Assembly (NCBI RefSeq): GCF_000012225.1
Contig: NC_007716.1
Coordinates: 620,001-684,000 of the forward strand
Direction of reading: 5' to 3'
Source: Aster yellows witches'-broom phytoplasma AYWB
Lineage (GTDB): Bacteria > Bacillota_I > Bacilli_A > Acholeplasmatales > Acholeplasmataceae
Length of the DNA: 64,000 bases
The notes beneath the pieces were generated by a model. That model was given only the letters and a program-made list of their open reading frames with translations. It did no database searches and was not told the origin of the DNA. Within the stretch, counting starts at the first letter, position 1, and the number at the start of each line of letters is the position of its first letter. Shown in pieces: positions 19,474 to 28,571 of the stretch. A program made the position numbers and the translations under genes.

Positions 19474-20969
19474 TTAATAATAAGTTTCTATTTTATAAGG
19501 TAAAACATAACCGATTTCTTGGAAGGTTTGAGTGGTCATTTCAAAGTGATAAATTAAGGTTTTTTTGGTACCACTTCTATTTTTTTGATACATACTTCGA
19601 TTATTTTTTGATTTTCATTGTCATTATAGTCTGAATATAGTTCTTCTAAGGTTGAATTATATATATTTATGGGCTTTTCTTTGTCTTTGGATAGTTTGGG
19701 TTTGAATTCAGACATCATTAAGACGATATCTGAGTTAGTTTCAATTCCGCCACTTCCTTTTAAAGCTGTTATTTCTGGTGATTTACCTTGATAATTGCTG
19801 TATGTATCTCTTGAAAATTGAGATAAAATGATAATAACAATGTTTAATTCAATGGCTAATTTTTTTAATTTAGTCATGATTTCATCAATTGCTAGACGGT
19901 CATTTTCTAAGTGGTTTGTGGTTTTGGTTATTTGAAGGTGGTCAATTACGATAATTTCTGCTTGTTTTTCTAAATAAAAACGATAAACTAAATCAATTAC
20001 ATAATCAATATTTTTGCTTTTATCATAACTAAATGATAAATTTATGTTTGCAAAAAATTGTTTTGCTATTTTCATCCTTTCCGTGTATTTGAGAGGTGTG
20101 ATATTGGCATCTTCAAAATTTTTATCTAAAATAACATCTAGAGGAATTTGAGTTTGGTGGGCTAATAAACGATTTAAATTTTCTTCTAAGGTCATTTCAT
20201 AAGAAAATACCAAAATATGAGGATAATGAGATATTTCTTTGTGTTTGGTTTTGGCTATATCTAAAAGAAGATTGTAGACAAAAGTTGTTTTACCTAATCC
20301 AGTATACCCCCCAATAGTGATTATTTGGCCTTTTTTGAATCCTTTTGTGGATTGGTTGAGTCCTTTAAAAGTTTCGGATAAACGGTAATATTCTTCTTGT
20401 ATTTTTTGTTTTGATTGATTATCTGTGTCAAAAAATTCAGGATGCAAAGAGGCCATTTGGTTTAAAGTAAAGTGTGTTTTATCGTTTTTATGGGGGATTA
20501 AAGAGATAAAATTTCTTAATTTATCAAATATTTCTTGGTAATATAAATTTTTGTGGTAGGGGTCTTGGTTTTCATATGTGGGGCTAATGATTTTTATTAA
20601 TTGTTGAAATAGTTTTTCTTGGGTATAGGTATGTTTTAGATTATCTAAAACATGATTATTATTTTGGTTATTAAAATCATCATTTAAATAATTTAAAGAA
20701 TCTAAAGTAAAGTTATCTTGAGGGAAATGAGTTTGTAAATATGTTAATAACTCTTTGATAATAATGGGTTTTGTAGTGAGTTTGTCCCATGGATGAGATG
20801 TTTGTTTTTCTAAAAATAAATATTTTAAAGCTGTAAATATTTTTGTATTTTTGGGGTTAAGTAGATTTTTGGGGTTGATTATTTGGCAGTAAAGGTTTAA
20901 CTTTTCCCATTGGCCTTGTTCGATATAATTTATTAATTGTTTTAACGCTTTTTGTTCGTTGGTTAACAT
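19474..20969 (-). pseudogene. dnaB: PMU replicative helicase (dnaB) with a C-terminal frameshift
   Basis: DnaB-type hexameric helicase. The RecA-like domain has the P-loop IGGYTGLGKTTFVYN, then FSYEMTLEENLNRLLAHQ, the Walker B region AEIIVIDHLQIT, and ILSQFSRDTYS with the usual loop. The open frame stops at 19554 after VPKKP. From the run of seven T at 19580-19586 the next frame gives KNRSGTKKTLIYHFE. This matches the Lys-x-Arg-[NS]-Gly-x-x-x-[GK]-Thr tail of DnaB, which carries the arginine finger region, and runs to TAA 19474-19476. So one base is missing or added. A much more decayed copy lies at 48955-49632. It precedes dnaG in the same direction, and the upstream gene ends 21 bp before it. 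Confidence 0.88.
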
Positions 20970-20989
20970 TTTAATATTAACTCCTTTTT

Positions 20990-21736
20990 TTATTTTTTAA
21001 TTATATTGATATTAGAAAAAGGGATGAATTTGGCGGTAATTAAGTTTTGTAATAAATTATTGGCTGAATTGGAAAATAAGTTAATTACTTGATTAATGCC
21101 TTGTACTTTTCCTTGATTAATTTTATTGTTTAGTCTTTGAGTTTCTGTTTCATTGTTAGTTAATAAATAAAACTCAAAACGTGTGTCTAATTTTTTTAAT
21201 TGTTGTCCTTCTACCATGACTTGTTTATAGCGGTCTCGGAGACAGGTTTTGAAATTAAACGCCATTATTCGTTTAGTTTCTGTGAATAAAACTAAATCAA
21301 ATTTAATGTCTGGGCTGAAGAATAAATAAGCCTGTGGGTATAAATTGATGATTCCTTTGTTTTGAAAATATAATAAAATGAGGTATTCATTGATTTTACC
21401 ACGGATTACTTTTTGGCTTTGAGAGTTATGTTGTTTATTATTAAGATATTCGTTTAGGAGTTTGTGGGTTTTTATCATATATTCGTTAAATGGTTTGTTG
21501 AATAAAGATGTTTGGATTATTTGTTTCGTGATGTTAACACACAAAGATTGTTGATTCAAAATATTGATATTTTTAAAATGTAAATTTAAATCCTCCTTAG
21601 TTAAAACTTTAGGGTAATATTTAAAATGATAAGCTAGTTTTTTTACTAAAGGCAAATGAAGTTCGATTAATTGATTACGAATTTCTAAATTCTTTTTATT
21701 TTTTAAAAAATCTTTAAATAATTTTTGTCTTAACAT
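20990..21736 (-). CDS. Chimeric protein: sigma-factor-like start joined to a PD-(D/E)xK nuclease-like domain
   Basis: The 248-aa protein starts with a stretch typical of sigma70 region 2 (RNQLIELHLPLVKKLAYHFK then VLTKEDL). After about residue 50 it loses that similarity. The rest (from about residue 105) has RGKINEYLILLYFQNKG, SPDIKFDLVLF and MAFNFKTCLRDRYKQ. The spacing of Glu, Asp and Asn-x-Lys, plus KTCLRDRYKQ, recalls PD-(D/E)xK nucleases such as EcoRII-type restriction enzymes. The usual Asp/Glu before x-Lys is Asn here, which may mean loss of activity. ATG at 21734-21736 follows GAGAGGAA. First gene of the dnaB-dnaG block. The joint may come from a deletion between a sigF-like gene and a nuclease gene. 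Confidence 0.55.
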   Translation of the reverse strand: MLRQKLFKDFLKNKKNLEIRNQLIELHLPLVKKLAYHFKYYPKVLTKEDLNLHFKNINILNQQSLCVNITKQIIQTSLFNKPFNEYMIKTHKLLNEYLNNKQHNSQSQKVIRGKINEYLILLYFQNKGIINLYPQAYLFFSPDIKFDLVLFTETKRIMAFNFKTCLRDRYKQVMVEGQQLKKLDTRFEFYLLTNNETETQRLNNKINQGKVQGINQVINLFSNSANNLLQNLITAKFIPFSNINIIKK

Positions 21737-21797
21737 TCAATTCCTCTCTAAAAACATTTTTTTTAGAAAAGATATGAAATTATTTTTCAGTCTTGAA

Positions 21798-21830
21798 ACA
21801 AAAAAAGACTAACTTAATAGTTAGCCTTAA
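21798..21830 (-). terminator. Intrinsic terminator upstream of the PMU-like block
   Basis: On the minus strand AAGGCTAACT pairs with AGTTAGTCTT (one mismatch) around a short ATTA loop, and seven T follow. It would stop minus-strand transcription coming from beyond 21.8 kb before it enters the dnaB block. Confidence 0.7.
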
Positions 21831-22361
21831 AGAATTTTTAAAAAGTAAAAAGTGTCTAAACTTTTGGAACACCTCAATGACGTCTTTTTTTGACTAAATC
21901 ACGAGCTTTATTGAGGGTATTTAAAACTGATTGCAAAGGGGGATTTTAACTTTAATAATTTTGGGAATTTGCATAAATTTAAACCTTTCTAAAGCAAATA
22001 AAGGATTTGAATGGCAATTTAGTTATTAGAAATATTTTAATCGATATTATAAATAAAAAATAAATTTATAATTATTTTTAATAATGGTTAAGTGTTTCAA
22101 AACTTGTAATTGAAATTTTTTTCATAAATTAAAATAGATAGATTACAGTAAATAAAATTGGCATTTTTTAAATAGATTATACAACAAAAGCAGTCAAATA
22201 AAATAATATTTTTTAGTAATTTTTAATTGGATAATTAATTTTGGTTATTGTTAAATTGTTTTAAAAAATTATTATATATAAATAACTTTGTAAATTCATG
22301 AAAATGATGATAATTAAGTCAATTCATTTATTAAGCATTAAGAAATGAAATAGTTAAAAAA
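21831..22361. other. Decayed or empty spacer
   Basis: About 530 bp without a gene. A minus-strand fragment at about 21850-21950 reads LQSVLNTLNKARDLVKKRRH and then a stop, followed by GVPKV. It looks like the tail of a lost protein that I cannot name. The rest is AT-rich with no signal. Confidence 0.35.
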
Positions 22362-23876
22362 TTATGATTTTGGAACAGATAAAATAATAGTTAAAGGATT
22401 TTTTTTTAAGACTTTTTTTAATTGATTTTTGGTTGAAACGTGATTTAATAAAAAAGGATAAGCAAAAACTAAAACAAAAAATAAAACTATATTTGCCAAA
22501 AATAAATAAAGAGGTACGATTGCTTTTAAAGATGAGCAAAGTTTGGGCAAAAACGTTAAAAATGAATCTAATGTTCCTTGCAAAGAAGCCGATATCACCA
22601 TTAATAAAACAAATATAAAAAAGAATAAAGGAATCCCCAAAAATTGAATAATAGTTAATTTTATATTTAAATGATGAAATATTTTGCGAATATCTTGATC
22701 AGAAGCCCCTAAAGATTTTAGAATACCAATATCTTTGTTTTTTAAGGTGATAATATTTCTCATATGAATAATAATTTGATAAAAAGATATACCTAAAAAA
22801 TATATATGAAATAGCAAAGGTGCTAATAGCCACCACCAAAATGTCTTGTTTTTGATTTGACTTTGTGGTGTAACATAACCTAAATTACAAAACCAAAGAA
22901 ACATATTAAAAAACATTAAAAAAGAAAGAGTTAAGAATAAAGCACCATTGCTAGATGTAGAAATGATTTTAAAAGCTAATTTCTTATTATTTTTTAAAAT
23001 ATTTCGAGTTACTAAAAGAGCTGTTTGTTTGGAAAGATGAGTTTGTACTAAAGGAAAATGCATTGCTTGGTGTTGATAATTATAATTTTCATTTGCCAAA
23101 GTGGGTGTAAAATCCAGTTCCATAACATTATTTTTTTGTTTTAATAAATTAAAAACTTCTTCTTGGGTATAAGTTTTATTTTGTAATATTTGAGGTTTAT
23201 CAGTAGAAGTTTTATTTGCTTTTTTAGTAAGGTCTTTTGCAATTTTACCATCAGCAAATTCAATGATGCGGTCTGCATATTTATAAGCGCTTTGGGTATT
23301 GTGAGAAACTACAACAACTAAGGTATCTTTTGATATTTGTTTTAAACATTCAAAGATTTTTTTTCCTGTTTTTTCATCTAAATTACCAGTAGGTTCGTCT
23401 GCCAAAATCATTTTAGGATTTTTAATTAAAGCACGAGCAATACTTACTCTTTGTTTTTGTCCGCCTGAAAGTTGATTAGGATAGTGAGTTTCTAGACCAT
23501 CCAATTCTACTTGTTTTAATATTTGTTGTATTCCCCAATTGTCTACTGATTTTGATTGTAGTTCGCAGACCATTTGAATATTTTCGAAAACTGTTAAATT
23601 ATCTAATAAATTATATTCTTGAAAAACAAATCCTAAAAAATAATTGCGATAAGAATCTAGTTCGAATGAAACAAATTCATTAATGTTACGTCCTAAAACT
23701 GTAATATTTCCTTTAGTAGGTTTGTCAAGCGCTCCCATAAGATTCAATAAAGTGGATTTGCCAGAACCTGATTTACCAGTAATAAACACTAATCCTTTTT
23801 GAGGTAATTGAAAAGAAACATTTTCAATGACTTCTGTATTTTGAATTTTTTTAAATAAATTATTAATTTTTAGCAT
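22362..23876 (-). CDS. MacB/LolD-type ABC ATPase fused to a shortened FtsX-like permease
   Basis: Residues 1-225 form an ABC ATPase of the MacB/LolD family: P-loop [21 protein letters not shown]-loop [11 protein letters not shown], signature [15 protein letters not shown], Walker [17 protein letters not shown] and a switch His in [11 protein letters not shown] linker leads to about four transmembrane segments carrying the FtsX-type cytoplasmic motif [20 protein letters not shown]. The large extracellular domain normally found between the first and second helices of MacB-type permeases is missing (504 aa in total). Such systems are mechanotransmitters that export peptides or lipids, or act on outer partners, rather than classic importers. 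The coiled-coil membrane protein just upstream (24022-25191) could be that partner. RBS AAAAAGGAG lies about 13 nt before the ATG. Confidence 0.85.
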   Translation of the reverse strand: MLKINNLFKKIQNTEVIENVSFQLPQKGLVFITGKSGSGKSTLLNLMGALDKPTKGNITVLGRNINEFVSFELDSYRNYFLGFVFQEYNLLDNLTVFENIQMVCELQSKSVDNWGIQQILKQVELDGLETHYPNQLSGGQKQRVSIARALIKNPKMILADEPTGNLDEKTGKKIFECLKQISKDTLVVVVSHNTQSAYKYADRIIEFADGKIAKDLTKKANKTSTDKPQILQNKTYTQEEVFNLLKQKNNVMELDFTPTLANENYNYQHQAMHFPLVQTHLSKQTALLVTRNILKNNKKLAFKIISTSSNGALFLTLSFLMFFNMFLWFCNLGYVTPQSQIKNKTFWWWLLAPLLFHIYFLGISFYQIIIHMRNIITLKNKDIGILKSLGASDQDIRKIFHHLNIKLTIIQFLGIPLFFFIFVLLMVISASLQGTLDSFLTFLPKLCSSLKAIVPLYLFLANIVLFFVLVFAYPFLLNHVSTKNQLKKVLKKNPLTIILSVPKS

Positions 23877-24021
23877 AAAAAATTAATCTCCTTTTTATTT
23901 CTTATGAAATTAAAAATAAAAACAATAGATAATGAAATATTTAAGAAATAATAATAATAGCAAGAAGTGATTTAAAATAAATTATTGTTTTTGCTTATTT
24001 ATTATTTAAGAATAAAAAGGT

Positions 24022-25191
24022 TTATTTTGTTTTATTTAAGGCAACTTTTTTACTTAGTTTGGTGTTTTTTAGTTTTTTAATTATGAACCAATAAAGAAAT
24101 GTAATAACTAAAGAAGTGAAAGCAACAGCAGCAGTAATAACTTCAAATATGTTATCTTTAACCCCTTGTTTTAATTTTTCAGGAAAAGTTTTTTTAACAT
24201 CTGCAAATTCTTTTGTAACTTCTTTTTTTGCTTCGTTTCCCACATATTTAGCTAATCTACGAGTTAAATTAGAAGCTATTAAAGAAACATCATTGCTTTT
24301 TTCTCCTAAACACCAACCAAGCAGTTTAGTTGCAAATTTATGATTATTTAAAAAATTTCTAATATCAGCAATTCCTTCTTGGGGATCTATGTTTAAAGAT
24401 TCAGGAACAACATCAGCATCAGCATAAGGCCAAAAATTATTAATTTTATCTTTAATAGATGACCAAAGGTTTTGTTTTTCTTGTTTATCTTCAGGGTTTT
24501 GTAATTTATCCAAATCTTCTTTCACTTTTTGAACTTTTTGTAAATTATCCAACGCAGTTTTATAAGCTTCTTTTAAGGGTTGAGGAGTTTGATTATCCAA
24601 AAAAGGAAAAAAACTTTTAAGAGATTGCCACCAACTTTTAGAAGGTTTTAATAAATTGGAAACATCTTGAAACTTATTTTCTTTTAAATTTTTTTCTACT
24701 TCTTTATATTTTTGTTCCGCTTTTTTATATGCTTCATCAAATTCTAACATATTTTTTAATATTTCTTCTTGTTGGGTTAATTCTTTAATTTTTTCTTTTG
24801 TGTTTTCGATAGCAGTTATTTCTTCTTGTATTTGGTTTAATAATTTTGTGTCAATATTTTCAGGAGTTTTGGTTCCTGGCAATTTCTTATAAATAGCTGA
24901 TCCAGTTGTTTTGGTTATATTCCACAACCAAGAACCCCATCCTTCTTTTTGTTCTTCTTGCTTTTCTTCTTTTGGTTTGTTTAATTGATTATCTTTTGCA
25001 TCATTTTGATCTTTATTATTACCCTCATTTGAACTCTCTTCTTTATGTGCAAAAACAACATTATTATTAAAATAAGGATTTTTCTTCTTAAAAAAACTAA
25101 AACCACAAACATTAAAAACTATAAAAATCAAAAAATTAACTAAATTTAATATTAATGCTAAACATAATATTTTTTTACCTATAAATTTCAT
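24022..25191 (-). CDS. Double-anchored coiled-coil membrane protein, unknown function
   Basis: The 389-aa protein starts with a hydrophobic helix (CLALILNLVNFLIFIVFNVC, about residues 10-30). An Asn/Lys/Glu-rich low-complexity stretch follows, then a long charged region of likely coiled coil (about 105-175 and 205-240). A C-terminal transmembrane helix (ITAAVAFTSLVITFLYWFII, about 351-370) and a basic tail KKLKNTKLSKK complete it. The bulk would face outside the cell. No family was recognised. RBS AAGGAG precedes the ATG. It lies 146 bp upstream of the MacB-like gene in the same direction, so the two may work together. Host-contact or adhesin-like roles are possible but unsupported. Confidence 0.65.
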   Translation of the reverse strand: MKFIGKKILCLALILNLVNFLIFIVFNVCGFSFFKKKNPYFNNNVVFAHKEESSNEGNNKDQNDAKDNQLNKPKEEKQEEQKEGWGSWLWNITKTTGSAIYKKLPGTKTPENIDTKLLNQIQEEITAIENTKEKIKELTQQEEILKNMLEFDEAYKKAEQKYKEVEKNLKENKFQDVSNLLKPSKSWWQSLKSFFPFLDNQTPQPLKEAYKTALDNLQKVQKVKEDLDKLQNPEDKQEKQNLWSSIKDKINNFWPYADADVVPESLNIDPQEGIADIRNFLNNHKFATKLLGWCLGEKSNDVSLIASNLTRRLAKYVGNEAKKEVTKEFADVKKTFPEKLKQGVKDNIFEVITAAVAFTSLVITFLYWFIIKKLKNTKLSKKVALNKTK

Positions 25192-25597
25192 TGTTTTACT
25201 CCTTAGTTTTATAGGACATTTAAGTATTAATTAAATGTTATGATAAGATATTTTATTGTAATTATAATTTATTTTAGTTTTTTCTAAATTAAACAAATAA
25301 ATTATTTTTTTGGATAGTTAGGTTTTTGAGGTACGAATTTAAAAATAATTCATGATGTTTTTGGTTATAATAAAGTCTGAATAATAAAATAGTAAAGTGT
25401 TATTTCTAATTTCTATATACTTATAAATGCTACCTTATTTATTATAACTTATTTTTATAAAACAAAAAACAAATTTGTGATGTTGGCAAGCTAAAAATAC
25501 CTTAGTGAAGGATTATTTTTTTTATTTAAGTGTTTTGAAATTCTTTAAATATGATAAAAAAACAATTTGTTAAACAGGTTTGTTGAGTGTAAGTTTT
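25192..25597. other. Gene-free spacer
   Basis: About 400 bp between the Mn/Zn transporter operon and the coiled-coil protein gene. It is AT-rich, and I see no reading frame with an RBS and no clear terminator with a U-tract. Confidence 0.4.
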
Positions 25598-26692
25598 TTA
25601 TATCCAAAGAGCAATTTTTTCTTCTAAAATATAGTTTCCTGAATCATTTAGTATCACTTGATTGTTTTTTATTTGAATATAACCTTTTTTAAAAGCATTA
25701 TTAAGACATTTATTATAACGAGATAAGGACCATTTGAGGTCTTTATAAATCTCTTGAAAATGATTTTTTTGCAATTGATCTTGGTGATTTTTGAGATGCA
25801 TTAGTAAAGAAATAATCATAAATTCTTTTTTTTGCAAATTATTTTTAATCATTTTAGCAACAATTCCAGTTTTAGGGGCTAAGAAGAAAAAGAGCAAAAA
25901 GTTAACTAAATTTGTAAAAGCAATTAATCCTGATACTGGTAAATTAAGTCCAATTGCCAAATAATAACCAAGGCTAGAATTCACAAATGAGAGCCATAAA
26001 GAAAGCAAAAAACTATTACATAGATTCTTAGTAGCCAAAAGAGATGTAGCAGCAGGTCCAATCATACAAGAAATTACCATAATAGAACCAACTACATCAA
26101 AAGAAATAACAGCTGTTATAGAAACTAAAAACATTAATAAATAATTAATTAAAGTAGTGAAAAATCCTAAGATTACAGCAAGATTAGGATCAAAAATATA
26201 GATTTTTAATTCTTTATAAAAGAAAAAAACAAACAATAAATTAAAAAACAAAAGAGGAATAATTTTTTTGAGTTGTTTAATGTGGGTGAGTTCAATATTG
26301 CCTAAAAAAACAGCATCAGTATCTAAATGTTCGTGTCTTGTATAAAGACTTATCAAAATAATAGCTACCGAAAAGAAAAAAGTAAACACAATTCCAATAG
26401 AAGCGTCTTTAGTAACTTTAGAGTGTTTGCCTAAAAGTTCTACCATATAAGCTGTAAGCACGCCCACTAAAGCAGCTCCCATAATTAAAAGAGGAGAATT
26501 AAGATTTTTAACTACTAAAAAAGATACAACTATTCCTAATAAAACACTATGACTCATAGCATCAACTACCATAGAAGACTTTTTCAATACTAAAAAAACT
26601 CCTAAACTAGCCAAAGTCAAAGAACAAAATAAAATAACTAAAAAAACATCTAGTTCAAAACCACCAATAATATTTTTTATAAAACTTATCAT
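25598..26692 (-). CDS. Mn/Zn ABC transporter permease with winged-helix-like C-terminal tail
   Basis: ABC-3 family permease (MntB/ZnuB type) with about eight membrane helices in residues 1-275. Family hallmarks are LASLGVFLVLKKSSMVVDAM then SHSVLLG, and VVGSIMVISCMIGPAATSLL. After the last helix comes a soluble tail of about 85 residues (from EFMIISLLMHLKNHQDQ). It includes LSRYNKCLNNAFKKGYIQIK and NQVILNDSGNYILEE, which look like the recognition helix and wing of a DtxR-like winged helix. Its ATG overlaps the stop of the preceding permease (TAATG), so translation is coupled. Last gene of the four-gene operon. Two different permeases imply a heterodimeric channel. Confidence 0.88.
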   Translation of the reverse strand: MISFIKNIIGGFELDVFLVILFCSLTLASLGVFLVLKKSSMVVDAMSHSVLLGIVVSFLVVKNLNSPLLIMGAALVGVLTAYMVELLGKHSKVTKDASIGIVFTFFFSVAIILISLYTRHEHLDTDAVFLGNIELTHIKQLKKIIPLLFFNLLFVFFFYKELKIYIFDPNLAVILGFFTTLINYLLMFLVSITAVISFDVVGSIMVISCMIGPAATSLLATKNLCNSFLLSLWLSFVNSSLGYYLAIGLNLPVSGLIAFTNLVNFLLFFFLAPKTGIVAKMIKNNLQKKEFMIISLLMHLKNHQDQLQKNHFQEIYKDLKWSLSRYNKCLNNAFKKGYIQIKNNQVILNDSGNYILEEKIALWI

Positions 26693-27765
26693 TAAACAAT
26701 ACCGTCAATTAAATTTTCAACTATTTTAATTCCTTTAGGTGTTAATTGGACTTTTTGATTTTGTAACATTAAATATCTTTCCTTCCATAAAAAAGTTTCT
26801 ATTTGAATTATTGGCAAACTTAAAGTATGATTTTCTTCTTGTTCATAATAAAGATGAATAAGTTGACGAAATTTTTTAATCTTTTTTTGATATTTAATTT
26901 TTTGCAAATATCTACTAATAACTCCATATTTAGGAGAAAACAACAAGGAAACAGCAATAAATAAAGTAGTAATAACAATAATAATTGGTCCTGTTGGCAT
27001 ATCTTGTATACTATTACTTATAAAAACTCCAATCAAACTAGAAAAGAAAGTAACAACAGAAGCAACAAAAACATTAGTAACAAATCTATCACTAAATTGA
27101 CGAGCAATTACTCCTGGCATAATTAAAAAAGCACTTGTCAAAATAATGCCAATAATTTTTAAACTAGTAACTACTACTCCAATTAATAATAAATTAAGAA
27201 TAAAAGTCATAATTTTAATGTTAAACCCTACACTTTGGGCAAAGTTATCATCAAAAATATAGATTTTGAATTCTTTCCACAAGCCAACTACAACAACTAA
27301 AGTAATTAAAGCCATAATACCAGTAGAAATCATATCTAGTTCAGTTAATAAAGCAATTTGTCCTAAGATAAATTTTTCCAAAGTAGCTATTTTGTTATCC
27401 TCACAAGTATTTTGAGCAATGGCAATTAAAACATTGCCAAAACCAAAAAAAGAAGCAAGCACTAACGATAAGGCTGTATCTGATTTAATTTTAGAATATT
27501 TTTTAATAAGTTCCATCAAAAGCAAAGTAACAAACGAGGCAAGAATAGCACCCAACCACAAAACCCAAATATCTGTACTACGAGCAAAAAGATAAACTAA
27601 GGCAATTCCTGGCAAAGTGGTGTGCGAAAGAGCATCTCCAATTAAGGCTTGTTTTTTCAAGATAATAAAAACACCTAAAATACCCGATGTAAATCCTAAA
27701 AAGCTAGCTGCTAAAAGAACTTTAACAACAGTATAATTAAATTCTAAAACAAACATATTTAACAC
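26692..27765 (-). CDS. Mn/Zn ABC transporter permease, second subunit, with C-terminal tail
   Basis: ABC-3 family permease with about eight helices (SFLGFTSGILGVFIILKKQA; ALIGDALSHTTLPGIAL; IIGIILTSAFLIMPGVIARQ). After about residue 290 a hydrophilic tail follows (KFRQLIHLYYEQEENHTLSL then MLQNQKVQLTPKGIKIVENL). The Thr-Pro-Lys-Gly turn resembles the wing end of DtxR/MarR-like winged helices, as in its partner. Lies between the ATPase gene (20 bp upstream) and the second permease (overlap by one base). Substrate is discussed at the binding-protein gene. Confidence 0.88.
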   Translation of the reverse strand: MLNMFVLEFNYTVVKVLLAASFLGFTSGILGVFIILKKQALIGDALSHTTLPGIALVYLFARSTDIWVLWLGAILASFVTLLLMELIKKYSKIKSDTALSLVLASFFGFGNVLIAIAQNTCEDNKIATLEKFILGQIALLTELDMISTGIMALITLVVVVGLWKEFKIYIFDDNFAQSVGFNIKIMTFILNLLLIGVVVTSLKIIGIILTSAFLIMPGVIARQFSDRFVTNVFVASVVTFFSSLIGVFISNSIQDMPTGPIIIVITTLFIAVSLLFSPKYGVISRYLQKIKYQKKIKKFRQLIHLYYEQEENHTLSLPIIQIETFLWKERYLMLQNQKVQLTPKGIKIVENLIDGIV

Positions 27766-27785
27766 TTTCTTATTTATATTTAATT

Positions 27786-28550
27786 TTATTTTGTTTTCTT
27801 TGGGGTTTGCAAATTATGAATATCTTTTTTTAATTTTTTATTTTGAAAAGTTTTATTTAAATTAGTTTTATTAAAAACTTCATCCGTAGTGCCACTTGCA
27901 ATTTTTTGTACGTTTAACAAAACTACATGATCAAAATATTGAGTCACTGTTTCTAAATCATGGTGCACTACAATAATGGTTTTATTTTCTTTTTGCAAAT
28001 CTTTTAAAACTTGAATAATTTTTTTTTCTGTTTGGATATCAACTCCTTGAAAGGGTTCGTCCATAAAATAAATATCTCCTTGTTGAGCTAAGGCGCGAGC
28101 TAAAAAAATTCTTTGTTGTTGCCCGCCTGAAAGTTCAGATATTTGACAATCCTTAAGATCTTGCATTCCTGTTTTTTCTAAAGATTGCATTACTATTTCT
28201 TTATCTTTGGCAGTTGGTTTTTTAAACCATCCTAAATGTCCGTAACGCCCCATCAAAACAACATCAAACACAGTAGTTGGAAAATCCCAATCAACTGAAT
28301 TTCTTTGTGGCACGTAGGCTACTTTTTTTCTTAATTGCCCATATTTTTGATTATAAAATAAAACTTCTCCAGAAATTTTGTGAATCAATTCTAAAATTGT
28401 TTTGATTAAAGTAGATTTTCCAGCACCATTAGGGCCTAAAATTGCTGTCAAAGAGCTTTGATAAATATCTAAATCAATATCCCACAAAACTGGTTTTAGA
28501 TGATAAGCTACGGTTAGGTCTCTAATTTTAATGGCTATTTCTTTTTTCAT
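27786..28550 (-). CDS. Mn/Zn ABC transporter ATPase
   Basis: 254 aa. ATPase of the metal importer. It has P-loop ILGPNGAGKSTLIKTIL, Q-loop VAYVPQRNSVDWDFPTTVFD, signature LSGGQQQRIFLARALAQQ, Walker B IYFMDEPFQGVDIQTEK and switch His in IIVVHHDLETV. PQRxxVDWDFP is characteristic of manganese/zinc/iron (MntB, TroB, ZnuC) ATPases. RBS AAGGAG is close to the ATG. It follows the binding-protein gene by 21 bp, in operon with it. Confidence 0.92.
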   Translation of the reverse strand: MKKEIAIKIRDLTVAYHLKPVLWDIDLDIYQSSLTAILGPNGAGKSTLIKTILELIHKISGEVLFYNQKYGQLRKKVAYVPQRNSVDWDFPTTVFDVVLMGRYGHLGWFKKPTAKDKEIVMQSLEKTGMQDLKDCQISELSGGQQQRIFLARALAQQGDIYFMDEPFQGVDIQTEKKIIQVLKDLQKENKTIIVVHHDLETVTQYFDHVVLLNVQKIASGTTDEVFNKTNLNKTFQNKKLKKDIHNLQTPKKTK

Positions 28551-28571
28551 TATAATCTCCTTATTTATTTG

